DNA of 64,000 nt from Photorhabdus akhurstii (GCF_018448925.1 NZ_RCWE01000001.1:248001-312000); one strand, 5' to 3'. Shown: positions 19,348 to 29,547, numbered from the stretch's first letter. Notes: generated by a model from the sequence alone, not told the origin. Translations and numbers: made by a program.

Positions 19348-21078
19348 TTAACCCAACCAGCGAAGAAACCACGGGAATTTAGGCCGTTCTTGATTATTCG
19401 CCTGTGTTATACGTTCTTGTATCATAGCTAACAAGTGTGTTTCTTGTTGATCATAATAAGGGATACCTGTTAATAAAGGCAGCGCTTCAGAAACATGTTT
19501 TACTGACCATAAATGGAATTTTTGCTCTTTTACCGCATTTACAACGGCTTGATTGAGACATAAATGACGGATGTTCGCCGCTGGTAGGATAACTCCCTGT
19601 TGACCAGTTAGTCCTCTGCGATGGCATACTTCAAAGAAACCTTCGATTTTTTCGTTAATACCGCCGATGGGTTGAACGTAACCAAATTGATCTACTGCAC
19701 CTGTGACCGCCAGTTGTTGATCAATGGGTTGCAGGGAAAGCGCGCTTATCAGTGCGCATAATTCAGCAAGAGAAGCACTGTCGCCGTCAACTTCACTATA
19801 AGACTGTTCAAATGCAATAGATGCAGAGAAAGGCTGCGGTTGATCCAACTTTAGCTCGGAAATCAAAAAGGCTTGCATAATCATCATGCCTTTCGCATGG
19901 ATATTGCCACCTAACTCGACTTTGCGTTCAACATCAATAAATTCCCCATCTCCTATATGAGCCACGCAAGTGATGCGGGATGGTTCTCCTACTGAATCAG
20001 GGTGGCCGGGGTACTCCAGCACAGATAATCCATTAATTTGGCCAATGACCATGCCTTGGGTGCGGATAAGAATCTGGCCTTGATGAATTTCCTCTAAACC
20101 GCGTTCTGGCAGATAGTTGTGACGCCAGCGGCGATTCTCCTCTGCTTGTTTAATAGATTGAGCTGTAATCTGATTTTCTTGCTGATAGAGTGCGGCGGTG
20201 GTGAGTTGCCGCTGTAGCCAAAGAATATCCAAAGGCAGGTGGTATTGATCTTCTACATAACGAGTTGCTTGTTGGACAAGCTCAGGCCAGGCATTATGAT
20301 TCAACGGAGGCAATTGCCATTGTTGAATAAGCCCATTGATATAATTGCACCACAGGCTTAAATCCTGCTCATTATGAAATGGCATATCCAGATCAAATTC
20401 ACCATACAGAGCGCTTTTGGCTAATTCAGGTTCTGTTGCCTGAAACTCTTCAAGGTTTAGACGATCTCCAACCAGAATCAGACGTAGCTTTAATGGCATC
20501 GAGGGGATAGGTAATGGTAGCGATTTGTTGCTATCCGGAGACAACCATTCAAAGCGTTGCTGAATAATCATCTGTTTCAGGCGAACCCACATTAATGGCT
20601 GAGAAAGTAGGGTACGTAATGGCAGAATAAGTACACCGCCATTTACCTGATGAATTAGACCGGGTTGTAAGTGAATTTCTCCGTTGTGAGAGTGGAAGCA
20701 GCCAAATAATTGCTCTGCTTCTATCCATTCACGATAGGCCACGCGTAACTCAGGTGTGAAATGGCCTTCTGTTGATGGTTGCCAGCTAATTTTTTGTTGC
20801 TGGATGTGATAATTGCCACCAATTTGGGGAAGTTCTTTCGTGAGTAATGGATGGATAGACTCAGCTAATGCTGACAAATAAGTATCACATTCTTCAGCTT
20901 TCAATAGCATAAAAGGCTGGCGGGAATCCATCCGGCAAAAAAGCTGTAAACCACTATGTAGCCGTGATTGAACGGCTTCCATACTGGCAGGTGCCTGTTG
21001 GGAAGCAGAATGAAAGAGCGCATCATAAGGCGCGCAATTCGGCAGTAATGCCTGCCAGTCTAGTTTGTTAGTGGTCAA
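19348..21078 (-). CDS. lonH: Lon-like ATP-dependent protease (YcbZ/LonH)
   Basis: A Lon-family protein with a degenerate AAA region and a complete C-terminal S16 protease domain. The catalytic serine is in the segment EVDGDSASLAEL, and the downstream lysine lies near GGINEKIEGFFEVC. I chose the TTG at 21078 (TTNKLDWQALLPN) because homologues begin at that point. The frame reaches an ATG at 21144, but the extra 22 residues look unlike the family and have no ribosome-binding site; the start is therefore uncertain. It lies between fabA and the divergent matP as in E. coli. Confidence 0.9.
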   Translation of the reverse strand: MTTNKLDWQALLPNCAPYDALFHSASQQAPASMEAVQSRLHSGLQLFCRMDSRQPFMLLKAEECDTYLSALAESIHPLLTKELPQIGGNYHIQQQKISWQPSTEGHFTPELRVAYREWIEAEQLFGCFHSHNGEIHLQPGLIHQVNGGVLILPLRTLLSQPLMWVRLKQMIIQQRFEWLSPDSNKSLPLPIPSMPLKLRLILVGDRLNLEEFQATEPELAKSALYGEFDLDMPFHNEQDLSLWCNYINGLIQQWQLPPLNHNAWPELVQQATRYVEDQYHLPLDILWLQRQLTTAALYQQENQITAQSIKQAEENRRWRHNYLPERGLEEIHQGQILIRTQGMVIGQINGLSVLEYPGHPDSVGEPSRITCVAHIGDGEFIDVERKVELGGNIHAKGMMIMQAFLISELKLDQPQPFSASIAFEQSYSEVDGDSASLAELCALISALSLQPIDQQLAVTGAVDQFGYVQPIGGINEKIEGFFEVCHRRGLTGQQGVILPAANIRHLCLNQAVVNAVKEQKFHLWSVKHVSEALPLLTGIPYYDQQETHLLAMIQERITQANNQERPKFPWFLRWLG

Positions 21079-21284
21079 AATGATCGCTATATATTGTAAA
21101 GTAGGAAAGTGCCGATTATACAAGATTAAGATATAAACCAACATGCTTGAATGTTTGCTATCGTAGACACTTTATGTAAAACATAATTTGATCAAAAAGC
21201 AGAGATTAATCAGTTTGGCTATAAGCAATTTACTAAAATAGTTGTTATGCTTATTTTTAGTTACGCTGTCACTGAGAAAGTAAG

Positions 21285-21740
21285 ATGAAATATCAACAAC
21301 TGGAAAATTTGGAATGTGGCTGGAAATGGGCTTATCTGATGAAAAAACATCAAGAAGGCGAGCTAATTACTAAATATATTGAAAGCAGTGCGGCTCATGC
21401 AGCAGTTGATAAACTCATTGAACTTGAGAGTGAGCCGGTAAGGGTACTGAAATGGATTGAGCAACATATGAATCCTGATTTATCCAACCGAATGAAACAA
21501 ACTATCCGCGCTCGGCGTAAACGGCATTTTAATGCGGAACATCAGCATACTCGTAAGAAATCCATCGATTTAGATTTTCCCGTGTGGCATCGCTTATCTG
21601 CGCTTTCTCAGCGACGGGGTAATACGCTGTCAGAAACTATCATCCAGTTAATTGAAGACGCTGAACGGAAAGAAAAATATGCCAATCGGATGTCTAGCTT
21701 GAAACACGATTTGGAAGCTATTTTGGGTAAGAAAGAGTAA
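21285..21740 (+). CDS. matP: Macrodomain Ter protein MatP
   Basis: Binds matS sites in the terminus region, compacts it and links it to the divisome through ZapB. The 151-residue product has the N-terminal helical bundle ([18 protein letters not shown]), a central ribbon-helix-helix DNA-binding region ([30 protein letters not shown], in two parts) and a C-terminal coiled coil. It is divergent from lonH and convergent with ompA. Confidence 0.95.
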   Translation: MKYQQLENLECGWKWAYLMKKHQEGELITKYIESSAAHAAVDKLIELESEPVRVLKWIEQHMNPDLSNRMKQTIRARRKRHFNAEHQHTRKKSIDLDFPVWHRLSALSQRRGNTLSETIIQLIEDAERKEKYANRMSSLKHDLEAILGKKE

Positions 21741-21804
21741 TTTCAGTTGTTATAGATTGATATCGCGCAACAAGCTCCTTAAAGTAGATTCACCGTAAGT
21801 AAAA

Positions 21805-21832
21805 GAAAACCCCATTTGGCAATGAGGTTTTC
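21805..21832 (-). terminator. Terminator of ompA
   Basis: GAAAACCTCAT and ATGGGGTTTTC form an 11-bp stem with one mismatch. It is followed on the minus strand by TTTT, and may also serve matP from the other side. Confidence 0.8.
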
Positions 21833-21869
21833 TGCGCTTTTGATGATTAATTATAACCAAGAAAGGCTA

Positions 21870-22970
21870 TTATTGAGCGGATTTTGCTTGAGTAACAACT
21901 TCTTTAATGCCCTGAATTTCGATCTCTACGCGACGATCGGGCGCCAGGCAGTTGATTAGGTTAGGTTTACGAACCTTATCACAGGTAGAACCAGTGACTG
22001 GATTTGCTTTACCGTGGCCTTCTGCGCTGATGCTGCCGGTAGGGATACCTTTAGATACCAGATAGTCAACTACGCTTTGAGCACGTTTTTGAGACAGTTT
22101 CTGATTGTACACGTCTTTACCGATACGGTCGGTGTAGCCTAAAACCAGTACCTTGCCTTGATTTGGGTCGATGTTTGCTAGCTCAGTATAGAGTTGATCC
22201 AAAGTATGTTTACCTTCGGTTTTCAGCTCAGAACTTGCAAATTCGAACAGCACGTCAGAACGCAGGGTAAAGCGCTTATTTTCAACAACGGGTGCTGGAG
22301 CTGGTGTTGGAGCAACAACCGGAGCTGGAGCGACAACTGGGGCTGCTGCTTCATCTTGGCCGAAACGGTAAGAAACACCTACGCTCAACAGACCGTTATC
22401 AGGACGTGCGCCTACTGAGCCTGCGTCACCGATATTGTTAACCCACTGGTAGTCCAGACGAGTAGCCCAGTCTTTAGTTATCGCATACTCAACACCGATG
22501 GCCGCCAATGGAGAAACACCGGTGTCATGATTTTTCAGATGAGTATTGGTTGCGCCGTAATTTGCTTTGGAATCTGCCCGCCAAACCATACCGCCTAAGC
22601 GAGTATAGATATCCAAGTCATCCATAATTGGATAGCTTAGTTTGGTTGCCAATTGGAAACCGTGGGCTTTGAAGGCGCCATTATTGACGCTGCCTTTGTA
22701 AGACATACGTCCTAACCAGTCATAACCTATTTCGAAACCCAGGTATGGATTGGCTTGATAACCTAAGAAAGCACCCGCACCCAATTGGTTTTTATGAGTA
22801 GGGCCATTACCGATTGCATTGGTATAACCGTTGCCGTAGAAGTTTACGTCATGGTATTGGGACCAACCCAACTTACCACCGGTATACCAAGTGTTGTCTT
22901 TTGGAGCTGCTTGCGTTGCAGTTGTGAAAGCGGCCACTGCCACTGCTATCGCGATAGCTGTCTTTTTCAT
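21870..22970 (-). CDS. ompA: Outer membrane protein A
   Basis: Major outer-membrane beta-barrel porin that also anchors the envelope to peptidoglycan. A signal peptide ([21 protein letters not shown]) is followed by the eight-strand barrel (residues about 22-205), a proline/alanine hinge ([18 protein letters not shown]) and the OmpA-like C-terminal domain with the peptidoglycan-binding pattern in [20 protein letters not shown]. Two cysteines near the C-terminus (STCDKVRK...NCLAPDRR) match the E. coli disulfide. 366 residues. GAGGCG precedes the ATG. Confidence 0.97.
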   Translation of the reverse strand: MKKTAIAIAVAVAAFTTATQAAPKDNTWYTGGKLGWSQYHDVNFYGNGYTNAIGNGPTHKNQLGAGAFLGYQANPYLGFEIGYDWLGRMSYKGSVNNGAFKAHGFQLATKLSYPIMDDLDIYTRLGGMVWRADSKANYGATNTHLKNHDTGVSPLAAIGVEYAITKDWATRLDYQWVNNIGDAGSVGARPDNGLLSVGVSYRFGQDEAAAPVVAPAPVVAPTPAPAPVVENKRFTLRSDVLFEFASSELKTEGKHTLDQLYTELANIDPNQGKVLVLGYTDRIGKDVYNQKLSQKRAQSVVDYLVSKGIPTGSISAEGHGKANPVTGSTCDKVRKPNLINCLAPDRRVEIEIQGIKEVVTQAKSAQ

Positions 22971-23532
22971 TTTAACGCCTCGTTATTATCATCACCCAAT
23001 AGGCAATTGGCTTTGGAAGCCTTTTTGCTTACTGCCTATCCCATTAGGCTTTCATTTGCCATTCTTTGTAATAAAAGCGAGCACTGAATTGTGCTCAAAT
23101 TCTCCGGTACCATTATTGTGTGTACACTTTGAATTTTGCGCGTTTCTATGTTCACTATTCATCCATAAGAATGGCTTGCACTAATTTTAGCATCTTTTAA
23201 TATCTACTAAGATAGGCTGTCGAGCCATATTGATTAAAAACTCAGTTAGAGGAATGCTGCACTTTTTCATAAAACCGATAGACTAAACAATACAAGGGTA
23301 CTAAGTGCAGTAACCTTTAATGGTGTAAAGTCTACAACGAAGTTAAAAAGTTACAAGTGCCCCTTGATTAATAGAGTAAAAAATTTAAAAGGTAATGTAT
23401 AATTTTTTTAAAAAATTTACTATTCTTTACAACTAATCTTGCCTTAATTAATTGATTTTAATTGTGATTAGTGATTTTCGGTCTGGATTGGTTATTTTGT
23501 GTTATAAATATTGCGATAATTCCTAGTTTTGG
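22971..23532. other. ompA leader and sulA downstream gap
   Basis: 562 bases with no supported gene. The left part must carry the ompA promoter and its 5' untranslated leader (minus strand). Around 23340-23530 it is very AT-rich with poly-A/T tracts. Short plus-strand frames over the ompA signal-peptide region are shadows. Confidence 0.5.
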
Positions 23533-24096
23533 TCAATGATAGTAAATGGAATGGATTTTTAGTAAATCTGCTCGCGATTCAGCACAGTTGGTTTCTTTAT
23601 TTACATCTTGTGGGCGCATAATAAAGCCCAGTGCATTACCTTTTTGTGCCGCAGCCTGTAATTTTACGGTGTCTTTTTCTGATAACTTTGGTAACCAGCC
23701 AAGTACCACGCTGTAATTACCACTCGCCAATGCTCTTTCCATTGCTTCTACCGTTGTAATGGAGCTGATGCGATTTAATTGGACAATCTTATCTAAAGGT
23801 AATCCAGAGTTAATTAACCATTGACGGCTTAGTTTCTTATGTGGACTAACCCATAGCAACCAGCGAGCCTCATTTCCTGATTGGCGTAACAGAGGTAGCA
23901 ATATACGATTAATGATAGCTTGGTTATCGCTATATTGGTTATCACTATAGATCAATTCACTCACTATACCTTCTTTACCCTCTTTCACTACCCCCTCTCT
24001 TTTGGCTGAATTATCTTGTGTAGGCGAAGAGAGTGATAGCTGCTTTTTGGTTGACTGATGTTTAGAAGGGTAAACCCAGGATGATTGAATGCCCAT
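23533..24096 (-). CDS. sulA: SOS cell division inhibitor SulA
   Basis: Blocks FtsZ polymerisation during the SOS response and is degraded by Lon. The core WLLWVSPHKKLSRQWLINSG, NYSVVLGWLP and the C-terminal LKIHSIYYH tail (the Lon degron region) match the family. I start at the ATG at 24096 because GAGG lies 6 bases upstream; the frame extends to a GTG at 24111 that overlaps this ribosome-binding site. A LexA box lies 22 bases upstream. The N-terminal third is more variable than in E. coli, as usual for this family. Confidence 0.93.
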   Translation of the reverse strand: MGIQSSWVYPSKHQSTKKQLSLSSPTQDNSAKREGVVKEGKEGIVSELIYSDNQYSDNQAIINRILLPLLRQSGNEARWLLWVSPHKKLSRQWLINSGLPLDKIVQLNRISSITTVEAMERALASGNYSVVLGWLPKLSEKDTVKLQAAAQKGNALGFIMRPQDVNKETNCAESRADLLKIHSIYYH

Positions 24097-24117
24097 AATG
24101 AACCTCGCCACGATTAA

Positions 24118-24133
24118 CTGTATTAATATACAG
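24118..24133 (-). promoter_or_regulatory. LexA (SOS) box of sulA
   Basis: CTG-TATTAATATA-CAG fits the CTG-N10-CAG LexA consensus with an AT-rich palindromic centre. It lies just upstream of the sulA start. Confidence 0.9.
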
Positions 24134-24343
24134 TATCTTCATATCAGGCTAAGATCAAGTCTATTTTTTCAAAGAGCTTCGCAAATATTGACTGTAAATG
24201 GCTGTAAACTCATTTAACCATTGGCAGAGAAAATTGAATTGCGTATGTTTTTAATTACTTGTTCCTGTTATTTATTTTACTAATAACTGGGACAAATCTA
24301 TGGATAAGAGATTTATTTGTACAAAACTCATGGAGTGATCTGT

Positions 24344-24946
24344 ATGTTTTTGTCTGAGGTGCGTTTTACTCAACTCAAAAATGGTTTTTCGTCGTTTGGA
24401 ACATTGACAAGGAAGCCACAGTTTGGCGGTTACAGCCTGTTATCTGATGGGATTATGTTCGCTATTATTGCTGATGGAGAATTATATTTACGAGGAAATG
24501 GACATGCTGAAGTATTATTTAAAGCCAGAGGAATGAAAAACTATATTTACTCGAAAAAGGGAGTGCCTGTAACTTTGCGTTATTACCAAGTGGTTGAATC
24601 ACTTTGGCAAGATCAAGAGTTGTTATCTCAATATGCGTATTTGGCTTATCACTACTCATTTATTGAAATTGCGGGTAAAAAGAAAATGCCGGAGCGCTTG
24701 AAGGATTTGCCTAATCTTGGAATGTCTTTAGAACGCCAGTTATGGAAAGTTGGAATATGTAAAGTTGAAGATTTACGGTTGTTAGGTGCGAAAGCCAGTT
24801 ATTTAAAACTGCATCAATATAAAAGAAAATCTAATATTAATTTATTGCTTGCTTTGGCTGGTGCAATTGAAGGATGTCATTCAGCCGTTTTACCGGTACA
24901 GATCCGTAATGATTTATTACGTTGGCACAAGGAACTGGCTTGTTAG
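24344..24946 (+). CDS. sxy: Competence/CRP-S regulator Sxy (TfoX)
   Basis: Sxy co-activates CRP at CRP-S promoters of DNA-uptake genes. It has the N-terminal TfoX domain (residues about 1-100) with the GYSLLSDGIMFAIIADGELYLR segment in two parts, and the C-terminal TfoX helix-hairpin-helix-like domain with LKDLPNLGMSLERQLWKVGI. I chose the ATG at 24344 (MFLSEVRFTQ) with GGAG 9 bases upstream; the frame extends to a TTG at 24317 without family sequence. 200 residues. It lies divergent from sulA as in E. coli. Confidence 0.93.
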   Translation: MFLSEVRFTQLKNGFSSFGTLTRKPQFGGYSLLSDGIMFAIIADGELYLRGNGHAEVLFKARGMKNYIYSKKGVPVTLRYYQVVESLWQDQELLSQYAYLAYHYSFIEIAGKKKMPERLKDLPNLGMSLERQLWKVGICKVEDLRLLGAKASYLKLHQYKRKSNINLLLALAGAIEGCHSAVLPVQIRNDLLRWHKELAC

Positions 24947-24972
24947 ATCTTTATCGAGAATAGCTAATGAAA

Positions 24973-24990
24973 GGGGCAGTCAACTGCCCC
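24973..24990 (+). terminator. Hairpin after sxy
   Basis: GGGGCAG and CTGCCCC pair perfectly around a TCAA loop, 27 bases after the sxy stop codon. It also faces the yccS remnant. Confidence 0.65.
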
Positions 24991-25020
24991 AGTATATCAA
25001 TCTGGTTATAATTGATTAAT

Positions 25021-25671
25021 TTATTTAATGACATTTACAATTTCAGGTGACAATCCTATTAATAAACCAGTTTGTTGCAATACCAGTTGCTCTTTGCTCT
25101 TTGCTATTTCTTTCTGCCGGAGCTTGCTCAATTCTTTTCACTATGTTGACAGGTATTTGCTTAATTCTATCATCATCTATTAATGCCGGTTTTAATGCTG
25201 TATCGACATAACAAACAGCATCATTAAAAATGTCTAGAATGACTTTAAATTATCCAATTTATCTCGGTGTGCTTCCAGCGCGGAGATGTAACTTAGCATG
25301 GTGTGATTTAGGCACAATAACCGGAATGCTTTTTCTTGAACAGTCTGGTCACTTTTCGGTTCAGCAGACATGTTTGAAATAACGGATGCCAGTTCAGCGT
25401 CACTATTATGGGCATCACGGTGGGCAATTCGATAGCTCAATCCATTATCTTTTCCCTGATAATATTGAACTAAAATGGCATCAAGGTAGCGACAATTGGT
25501 GTTCATCGTGCGATTTATCACTTGTGATAACTGGCGGAATTTCCAGTCTTGCCAGATGAAATTTACCGCTAACAAGTTGAAGCATAATAGTACCAGTAAT
25601 GTGATAAACAGAGTTGCATGTGCATACTAGGTATTGCGGAAGGTGAAGAATAATACGCCATAAATAACAAT
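25021..25671 (-). pseudogene. yccS: yccS remnant (FUSC-family membrane protein)
   Basis: The C-terminal part of a YccS/YhfK-type membrane protein survives in pieces. Minus-strand translation gives GVLFFTFRNT, then a stop, YAHATLFITLLVLLCFN, an apparent internal deletion, the 113-codon open piece 25234-25575 (VINRTMNTNCRYLDAIL, YRIAHRDAHNSDAELAS, LCLNHTMLSYISALEAHR), a stop, and in another frame FNDAVCYVDTAL and LLIGLSPEIVN. The upstream end stops at an IS200/IS605-type remnant. Position between sxy and helD agrees with E. coli yccS; yccF is missing entirely. Confidence 0.85.
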
Positions 25672-25764
25672 TTGCCCACGTAGGCCAGCGTCAATCCGTC
25701 GTAAAGACGGTTGCGGCCTGAGAAGTGGGAAGCCTCGCCGTTTTTTACGGCGGGGAGCAGTCAC
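25672..25764 (+). mobile_element. IS200/IS605 right-end remnant (tnpB 3' tail and omega-RNA hairpin)
   Basis: 93 bases closely match the right end of the copy at 46959-47239, in opposite orientation. It encodes the last 16 codons of a TnpB (ending QRQSVVKTVAA, stop). Next comes AGAAGTGGGAAG and a strong hairpin (CTCGCCG / CGGCGGGG around a T-run) ending GCAGTCAC. In this family the 3' end of tnpB plus the right end make the omega-RNA scaffold. The rest of tnpB is gone. Confidence 0.8.
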
Positions 25765-25948
25765 GATACGGTTATAATAGAGAAAATGACTGTTATAAAG
25801 AAAACGGTGCGGACCGGAAAACAGTTAGCACAAAATACCCCTGAGGTAATAATAACGGTCATAAGTAACATTATGATAAAAGGTTTATTAGTGATAAAAA
25901 ACGCTTATAAGACATAATTCAACTATTTTTTAGGTATGGCGCTCAATA

Positions 25949-28003
25949 ATGGAACTTAAAGCAACACAAATTGGCCAACGTCTTGCTCAGCATCCTTATA
26001 ATCGGGTGCGTTTGCTGAATGCGGGTATTGAAGTCAGTGGTGAAAAGCATCAATACCTTATCCCATTTAACCAGCTAATTAATATTCAGTGTAAACGAGG
26101 TATTGTCTGGGGGGAGTTAGAGTTTGAACTGCCCAATAGACAAGCAGTTCGTCTTCATGGCACTGAATGGCAGCAAACTCAGCGTTTTTACCATTATCTG
26201 CTTGGTGAATGGCAGAAATGGAGCCAGGAAATGAGTGATATTAGTGCTAATGTGCTGGCAACTCAGGTTAGTGAAATCAACAGAATTGACCAACAGAATC
26301 GCTGGTTTAAAAAAACGGATTTATTCCAGTTGCAACAGCGGATTCAGGCAGCGTTTCAGGCTTTACCATTGCCGTTACAACGTCTGGAACAATTTGATAA
26401 TTGCAGGGAAGGGTATCAAACATGTTTGAGCTGGCTTGAGAATGGCGAGAAGCTTGTTGAAAAGATGAATCTGCAATGGACAGAACGTATGTTGGAGCAA
26501 CATCGTGACTTTTTTCAGCGGGTAGAAACATCTCCGTTAAATCTTTCTCAGAGTTTGTCTGTTGTTAACGGTGAAAATTCAATTCTGGTTCTTGCTGGCG
26601 CAGGGAGTGGAAAAACATCGGTGTTAGTTGCGAGAGCGGGTTGGTTATTACTTCGCCAACAGGTGATTCCCGAACAGATATTATTGTTAGCGTTTGATAA
26701 TCAGGCTGTAAGTGAGATGAATGAACGGATTCATATCCGTCTTGGTGTGAATGATATTAAAGTAAAAACGTTTCATGATCTGGCGTTGCATATCATTCAG
26801 CAAGGAAGTAATAAAGTACCCAAAATCAGCGAGCTGGAAACTGATGAGCAAAAAAGAAGAGATTTTTTGATTAAACACTGGCAACAACAATGCAGTGAAA
26901 AGAAAGCGCAAGCCAAAGGTTGGCGAGAATGTCTGACGGAAGAGTTGAAATGGGAAGTGCCGGAAGGTGAATTTTGGCACGATGAACAACTTGCTAACCG
27001 TTTGTCAGACCGGCTTGAGCGTTGGTTGGGTTTGATGCGTATACATGGTGGTAGCCAGAAGGCGATGATAGAGCAAGCTCAGGAAGAGTATCTGGATCGG
27101 TTTCAAAAATGTATTCGCCTGATGGGGCCTTTATTAAAAGCGTGGAAATCTGAATTAAAAACAGAAGGTGCTGTTGATTACTCAGGGTTAATCCATCAGG
27201 CGATGAATATTCTGGATAAAGGGCGGTTTATCAGCCCGTGGAAGCATATTCTGGTGGATGAGTTTCAGGATATTTCACCATTAGGGGCCAAATTGCTCGC
27301 TGCATTGCGAGCACAAAACAGCCAAAGCTGTCTGCTTGCCGTAGGGGATGATTGGCAAGCAATATATCGTTTCAGTGGTGCGGAACTGATGTTGACTACC
27401 GTATTTGCTGATTATTTTGGTAAAGATGCTGAATGTGTATTGGATATCTCTTATCGGTTTAATGATAGGATTGGTGAGGTTGCAAACGAGTTTGTGCAAC
27501 AAAACCCAAATCAATTAAGTAAGCCACTAAATAGTTTGATTAAGGGTAATAAAAAATCAATTGTCATTCTGCCAGAAGATCAGCTTGAATCTTTATTGAA
27601 TAAAATGAGTGGCTATGTCACTGAGCAGGAAACGATTTTATTACTAGCACGTTATCACTATTTGAAACCTGAATTACTGAAAAAAGCAGCAACTCGCTGG
27701 CCTAAATTGAAAATAGAGTTTATGACTATTCATGCTTCCAAAGGACGACAAGCGGATTATGTCATTATTCTTGGCTTGCATCAGGGGAAAGATGGTTTTC
27801 CTGCACCGGCAAGGGAATCTGTGATGGAGCGGGTTTTATTGCCGCCGCCGGAAGATTTTCCAGATGCGGAAGAGCGTCGCCTTTTGTATGTTGCATTAAC
27901 ACGGGCGAAGAAGCAGGTGTGGTTGATGCAGGATAAGAAGAATCCATCGGTGTTTGTGTGCCAATTAGAGCGACTAAATGTGCCTGTTCAACGTAAACCT
28001 TGA
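25949..28003 (+). CDS. helD: DNA helicase IV
   Basis: Superfamily 1 3'-5' DNA helicase of the UvrD/Rep type. An N-terminal HelD-specific region (residues about 1-190) precedes Walker A LAGAGSGKTSV. Walker B/motif II is LVDEFQDISP, motif III is VGDDWQAIYRFSGA, motif V is TIHASKGRQADYVI and motif VI is YVALTRAKKQVW. 684 residues, the full family length. The start (MELKATQIGQRLAQHPYNR) aligns with E. coli. The upstream 184 bases beyond the IS remnant hold its promoter. Gene order sxy-(yccS)-helD-mgsA is conserved. Confidence 0.96.
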   Translation: MELKATQIGQRLAQHPYNRVRLLNAGIEVSGEKHQYLIPFNQLINIQCKRGIVWGELEFELPNRQAVRLHGTEWQQTQRFYHYLLGEWQKWSQEMSDISANVLATQVSEINRIDQQNRWFKKTDLFQLQQRIQAAFQALPLPLQRLEQFDNCREGYQTCLSWLENGEKLVEKMNLQWTERMLEQHRDFFQRVETSPLNLSQSLSVVNGENSILVLAGAGSGKTSVLVARAGWLLLRQQVIPEQILLLAFDNQAVSEMNERIHIRLGVNDIKVKTFHDLALHIIQQGSNKVPKISELETDEQKRRDFLIKHWQQQCSEKKAQAKGWRECLTEELKWEVPEGEFWHDEQLANRLSDRLERWLGLMRIHGGSQKAMIEQAQEEYLDRFQKCIRLMGPLLKAWKSELKTEGAVDYSGLIHQAMNILDKGRFISPWKHILVDEFQDISPLGAKLLAALRAQNSQSCLLAVGDDWQAIYRFSGAELMLTTVFADYFGKDAECVLDISYRFNDRIGEVANEFVQQNPNQLSKPLNSLIKGNKKSIVILPEDQLESLLNKMSGYVTEQETILLLARYHYLKPELLKKAATRWPKLKIEFMTIHASKGRQADYVIILGLHQGKDGFPAPARESVMERVLLPPPEDFPDAEERRLLYVALTRAKKQVWLMQDKKNPSVFVCQLERLNVPVQRKP

Positions 28004-28127
28004 GGTTTTGCTTTGGCTGAAATATTCAGGGCTATCATGGGATACCTTTGCTGGAAATCTCACTCTTGTTTTTTCCTAGTATCTGACTTGGAGAAAACGT
28101 GTAGTTGTAGGTATATGTTGCAAAGAC

Positions 28128-28586
28128 TTATTTCAGACGTTCATTTAAATAATTTTGATAATCAGGCACTTGAATACTTACTGATTCAGAAAACAGAGGA
28201 GAACTAACAATAAAATCCGCAGACGCCAGATTGGTTGCTACGGGGATATTCCATACTGTAGCAAGGCGTAGCAGTGCTTTTACATCAGGATCATGAGGTA
28301 CGGAATTAAGCGGGTCCCAGAAAAATATCAACACATCAATTTTCCCTTCTGAGATTAGAGAACCAATTTGTTGATCTCCACCCATTGGGCCACTAAGCAT
28401 ATTGGTAACGGGTAATCCGGTTTCGTTCTGAATCAGATTACCGGTTGTGCCGGTAGCGTATAAATGGTGTTTCTTGAGTAAATTCTTATGTTTTTTGGAC
28501 CAGGTTAATAGCGAAATTTTACAGTGGTCATGTGCAATAAGCGCTATATTTTTAGCGGTTGCCATTGTGCGAGTTGTCAATTCCAT
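28128..28586 (-). CDS. mgsA: Methylglyoxal synthase
   Basis: Converts dihydroxyacetone phosphate to methylglyoxal and phosphate, a bypass of lower glycolysis under phosphate starvation or sugar stress. 152 residues. Phosphate-binding and catalytic motifs are intact: [20 protein letters not shown], and [10 protein letters not shown] with the catalytic aspartate. The final histidine-containing loop is [17 protein letters not shown]. Divergent from yccU as in E. coli. Confidence 0.96.
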   Translation of the reverse strand: MELTTRTMATAKNIALIAHDHCKISLLTWSKKHKNLLKKHHLYATGTTGNLIQNETGLPVTNMLSGPMGGDQQIGSLISEGKIDVLIFFWDPLNSVPHDPDVKALLRLATVWNIPVATNLASADFIVSSPLFSESVSIQVPDYQNYLNERLK

Positions 28587-28709
28587 GAGAATGCCTTTTA
28601 GTAATCGTTATTGTGTTTTCGAACGTAGTTAGCTCAATTGATAACAATGTTTATCATATGCATCGTAATAAATAAACAAAGTAAAACACCGAATTTTGAG
28701 GAGAAGTAA

Positions 28710-29123
28710 ATGAGTGACCAGCAAATTGCAGACATACTAAAACGAGTAAAAATTATCGCTCTGGTAGGAGCAAGTGAAAAAACTACGCGTCCAAGTTATA
28801 AAGTTATGGCTTATTTACTGGAACAAGGCTATCAGGTGATCCCTGTCAGCCCGAAGCTTGCCGGACAAACATTGCTTGGGCAACGAGTGTATGCACAACT
28901 GGCAGATATTCCACAACCTGTTGATATAGTTGATGTATTTCGTAATGCGGAAGTTGCATATGACATTGCGCAAGAAGCTATAGATATCAAAGCAAAAGTG
29001 CTCTGGTTGCAACTTGGTGTTATTAATGAGCAAGCAAAAGTATTAGCAGAGGAAGCAGGTCTGGAAGTTGTTATGGATCGCTGCCCAAAAATTGAAATTC
29101 CAAGATTGGGACTCGAAAAATAA
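28710..29123 (+). CDS. yccU: CoA-binding domain protein YccU
   Basis: A 137-residue single-domain Rossmann protein of the succinyl-CoA-synthetase alpha-like CoA-binding family. Visible features are the glycine-rich loop LVGASEKTTRPSYKVMAYL and VDIVDVFRN. Its biochemical role is not established. GAGGAG lies ahead of the ATG. It is the last backbone gene before the CRISPR array. Confidence 0.92.
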   Translation: MSDQQIADILKRVKIIALVGASEKTTRPSYKVMAYLLEQGYQVIPVSPKLAGQTLLGQRVYAQLADIPQPVDIVDVFRNAEVAYDIAQEAIDIKAKVLWLQLGVINEQAKVLAEEAGLEVVMDRCPKIEIPRLGLEK

Positions 29124-29168
29124 TATTTTTCAGTTTGTAGTTACTTAGTTTCTAATCAATGGACGAAG

Positions 29169-29232
29169 GGAGCCTGGCACCAATATCTAATACAAACTTA
29201 AGGCGTTGGATGAGGAATGGTGCCCGGGTTCC
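29169..29232. repeat. Large imperfect inverted repeat after yccU
   Basis: GGAGCCTGGCACCA and TGGTGCCCGGGTTCC pair with few mismatches across a 35-base loop. It lies 45 bases after yccU and may be a dispersed palindromic element or a terminator. The following 300 bases hold only AT-rich sequence and the CRISPR leader. Confidence 0.5.
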
Positions 29233-29459
29233 GAGTGTTCAAAATAATGCTTAAGTTGGATATTGAGTTTACTTTTCTAGACATCTTATAAAATCTATTT
29301 TTGCAGTTATTACAATGTATTAAGGAACATTTGGTTGTTTTTGTGGTGGCTAAATTTTGCCAGAATCTACACTTTTATTGCTATAAGATATGGCGCTTTT
29401 GCTATGCCCCAGTTTTGACCCTTTTTTATCATTAAAAAATAACCTATTGATTTAAAAGA

Positions 29460-29547
29460 AAAATTAAATATCGCCTAAAAAAAGGGTTTTTTCATTTTTT
29501 ATCACTATATTCTTTAACAGTCAGCAACTTAAGGTTAATATGTAACA
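29460..29547 (+). promoter_or_regulatory. CRISPR leader of the long array
   Basis: AT-rich sequence directly upstream of the first repeat. TTTTTTCATTTTTT and GTTAATATGTAA are shared with the sequence upstream of the mini-array at 56211. This supports both as type I-F leaders. The degenerate repeat at the other end of the array agrees with this orientation. Confidence 0.75.

Noticed and set aside
28013-28207. 64-codon plus-strand frame between helD and mgsA
   Set aside because: Overlaps the 3' end of mgsA antisense, with no initiation signal.
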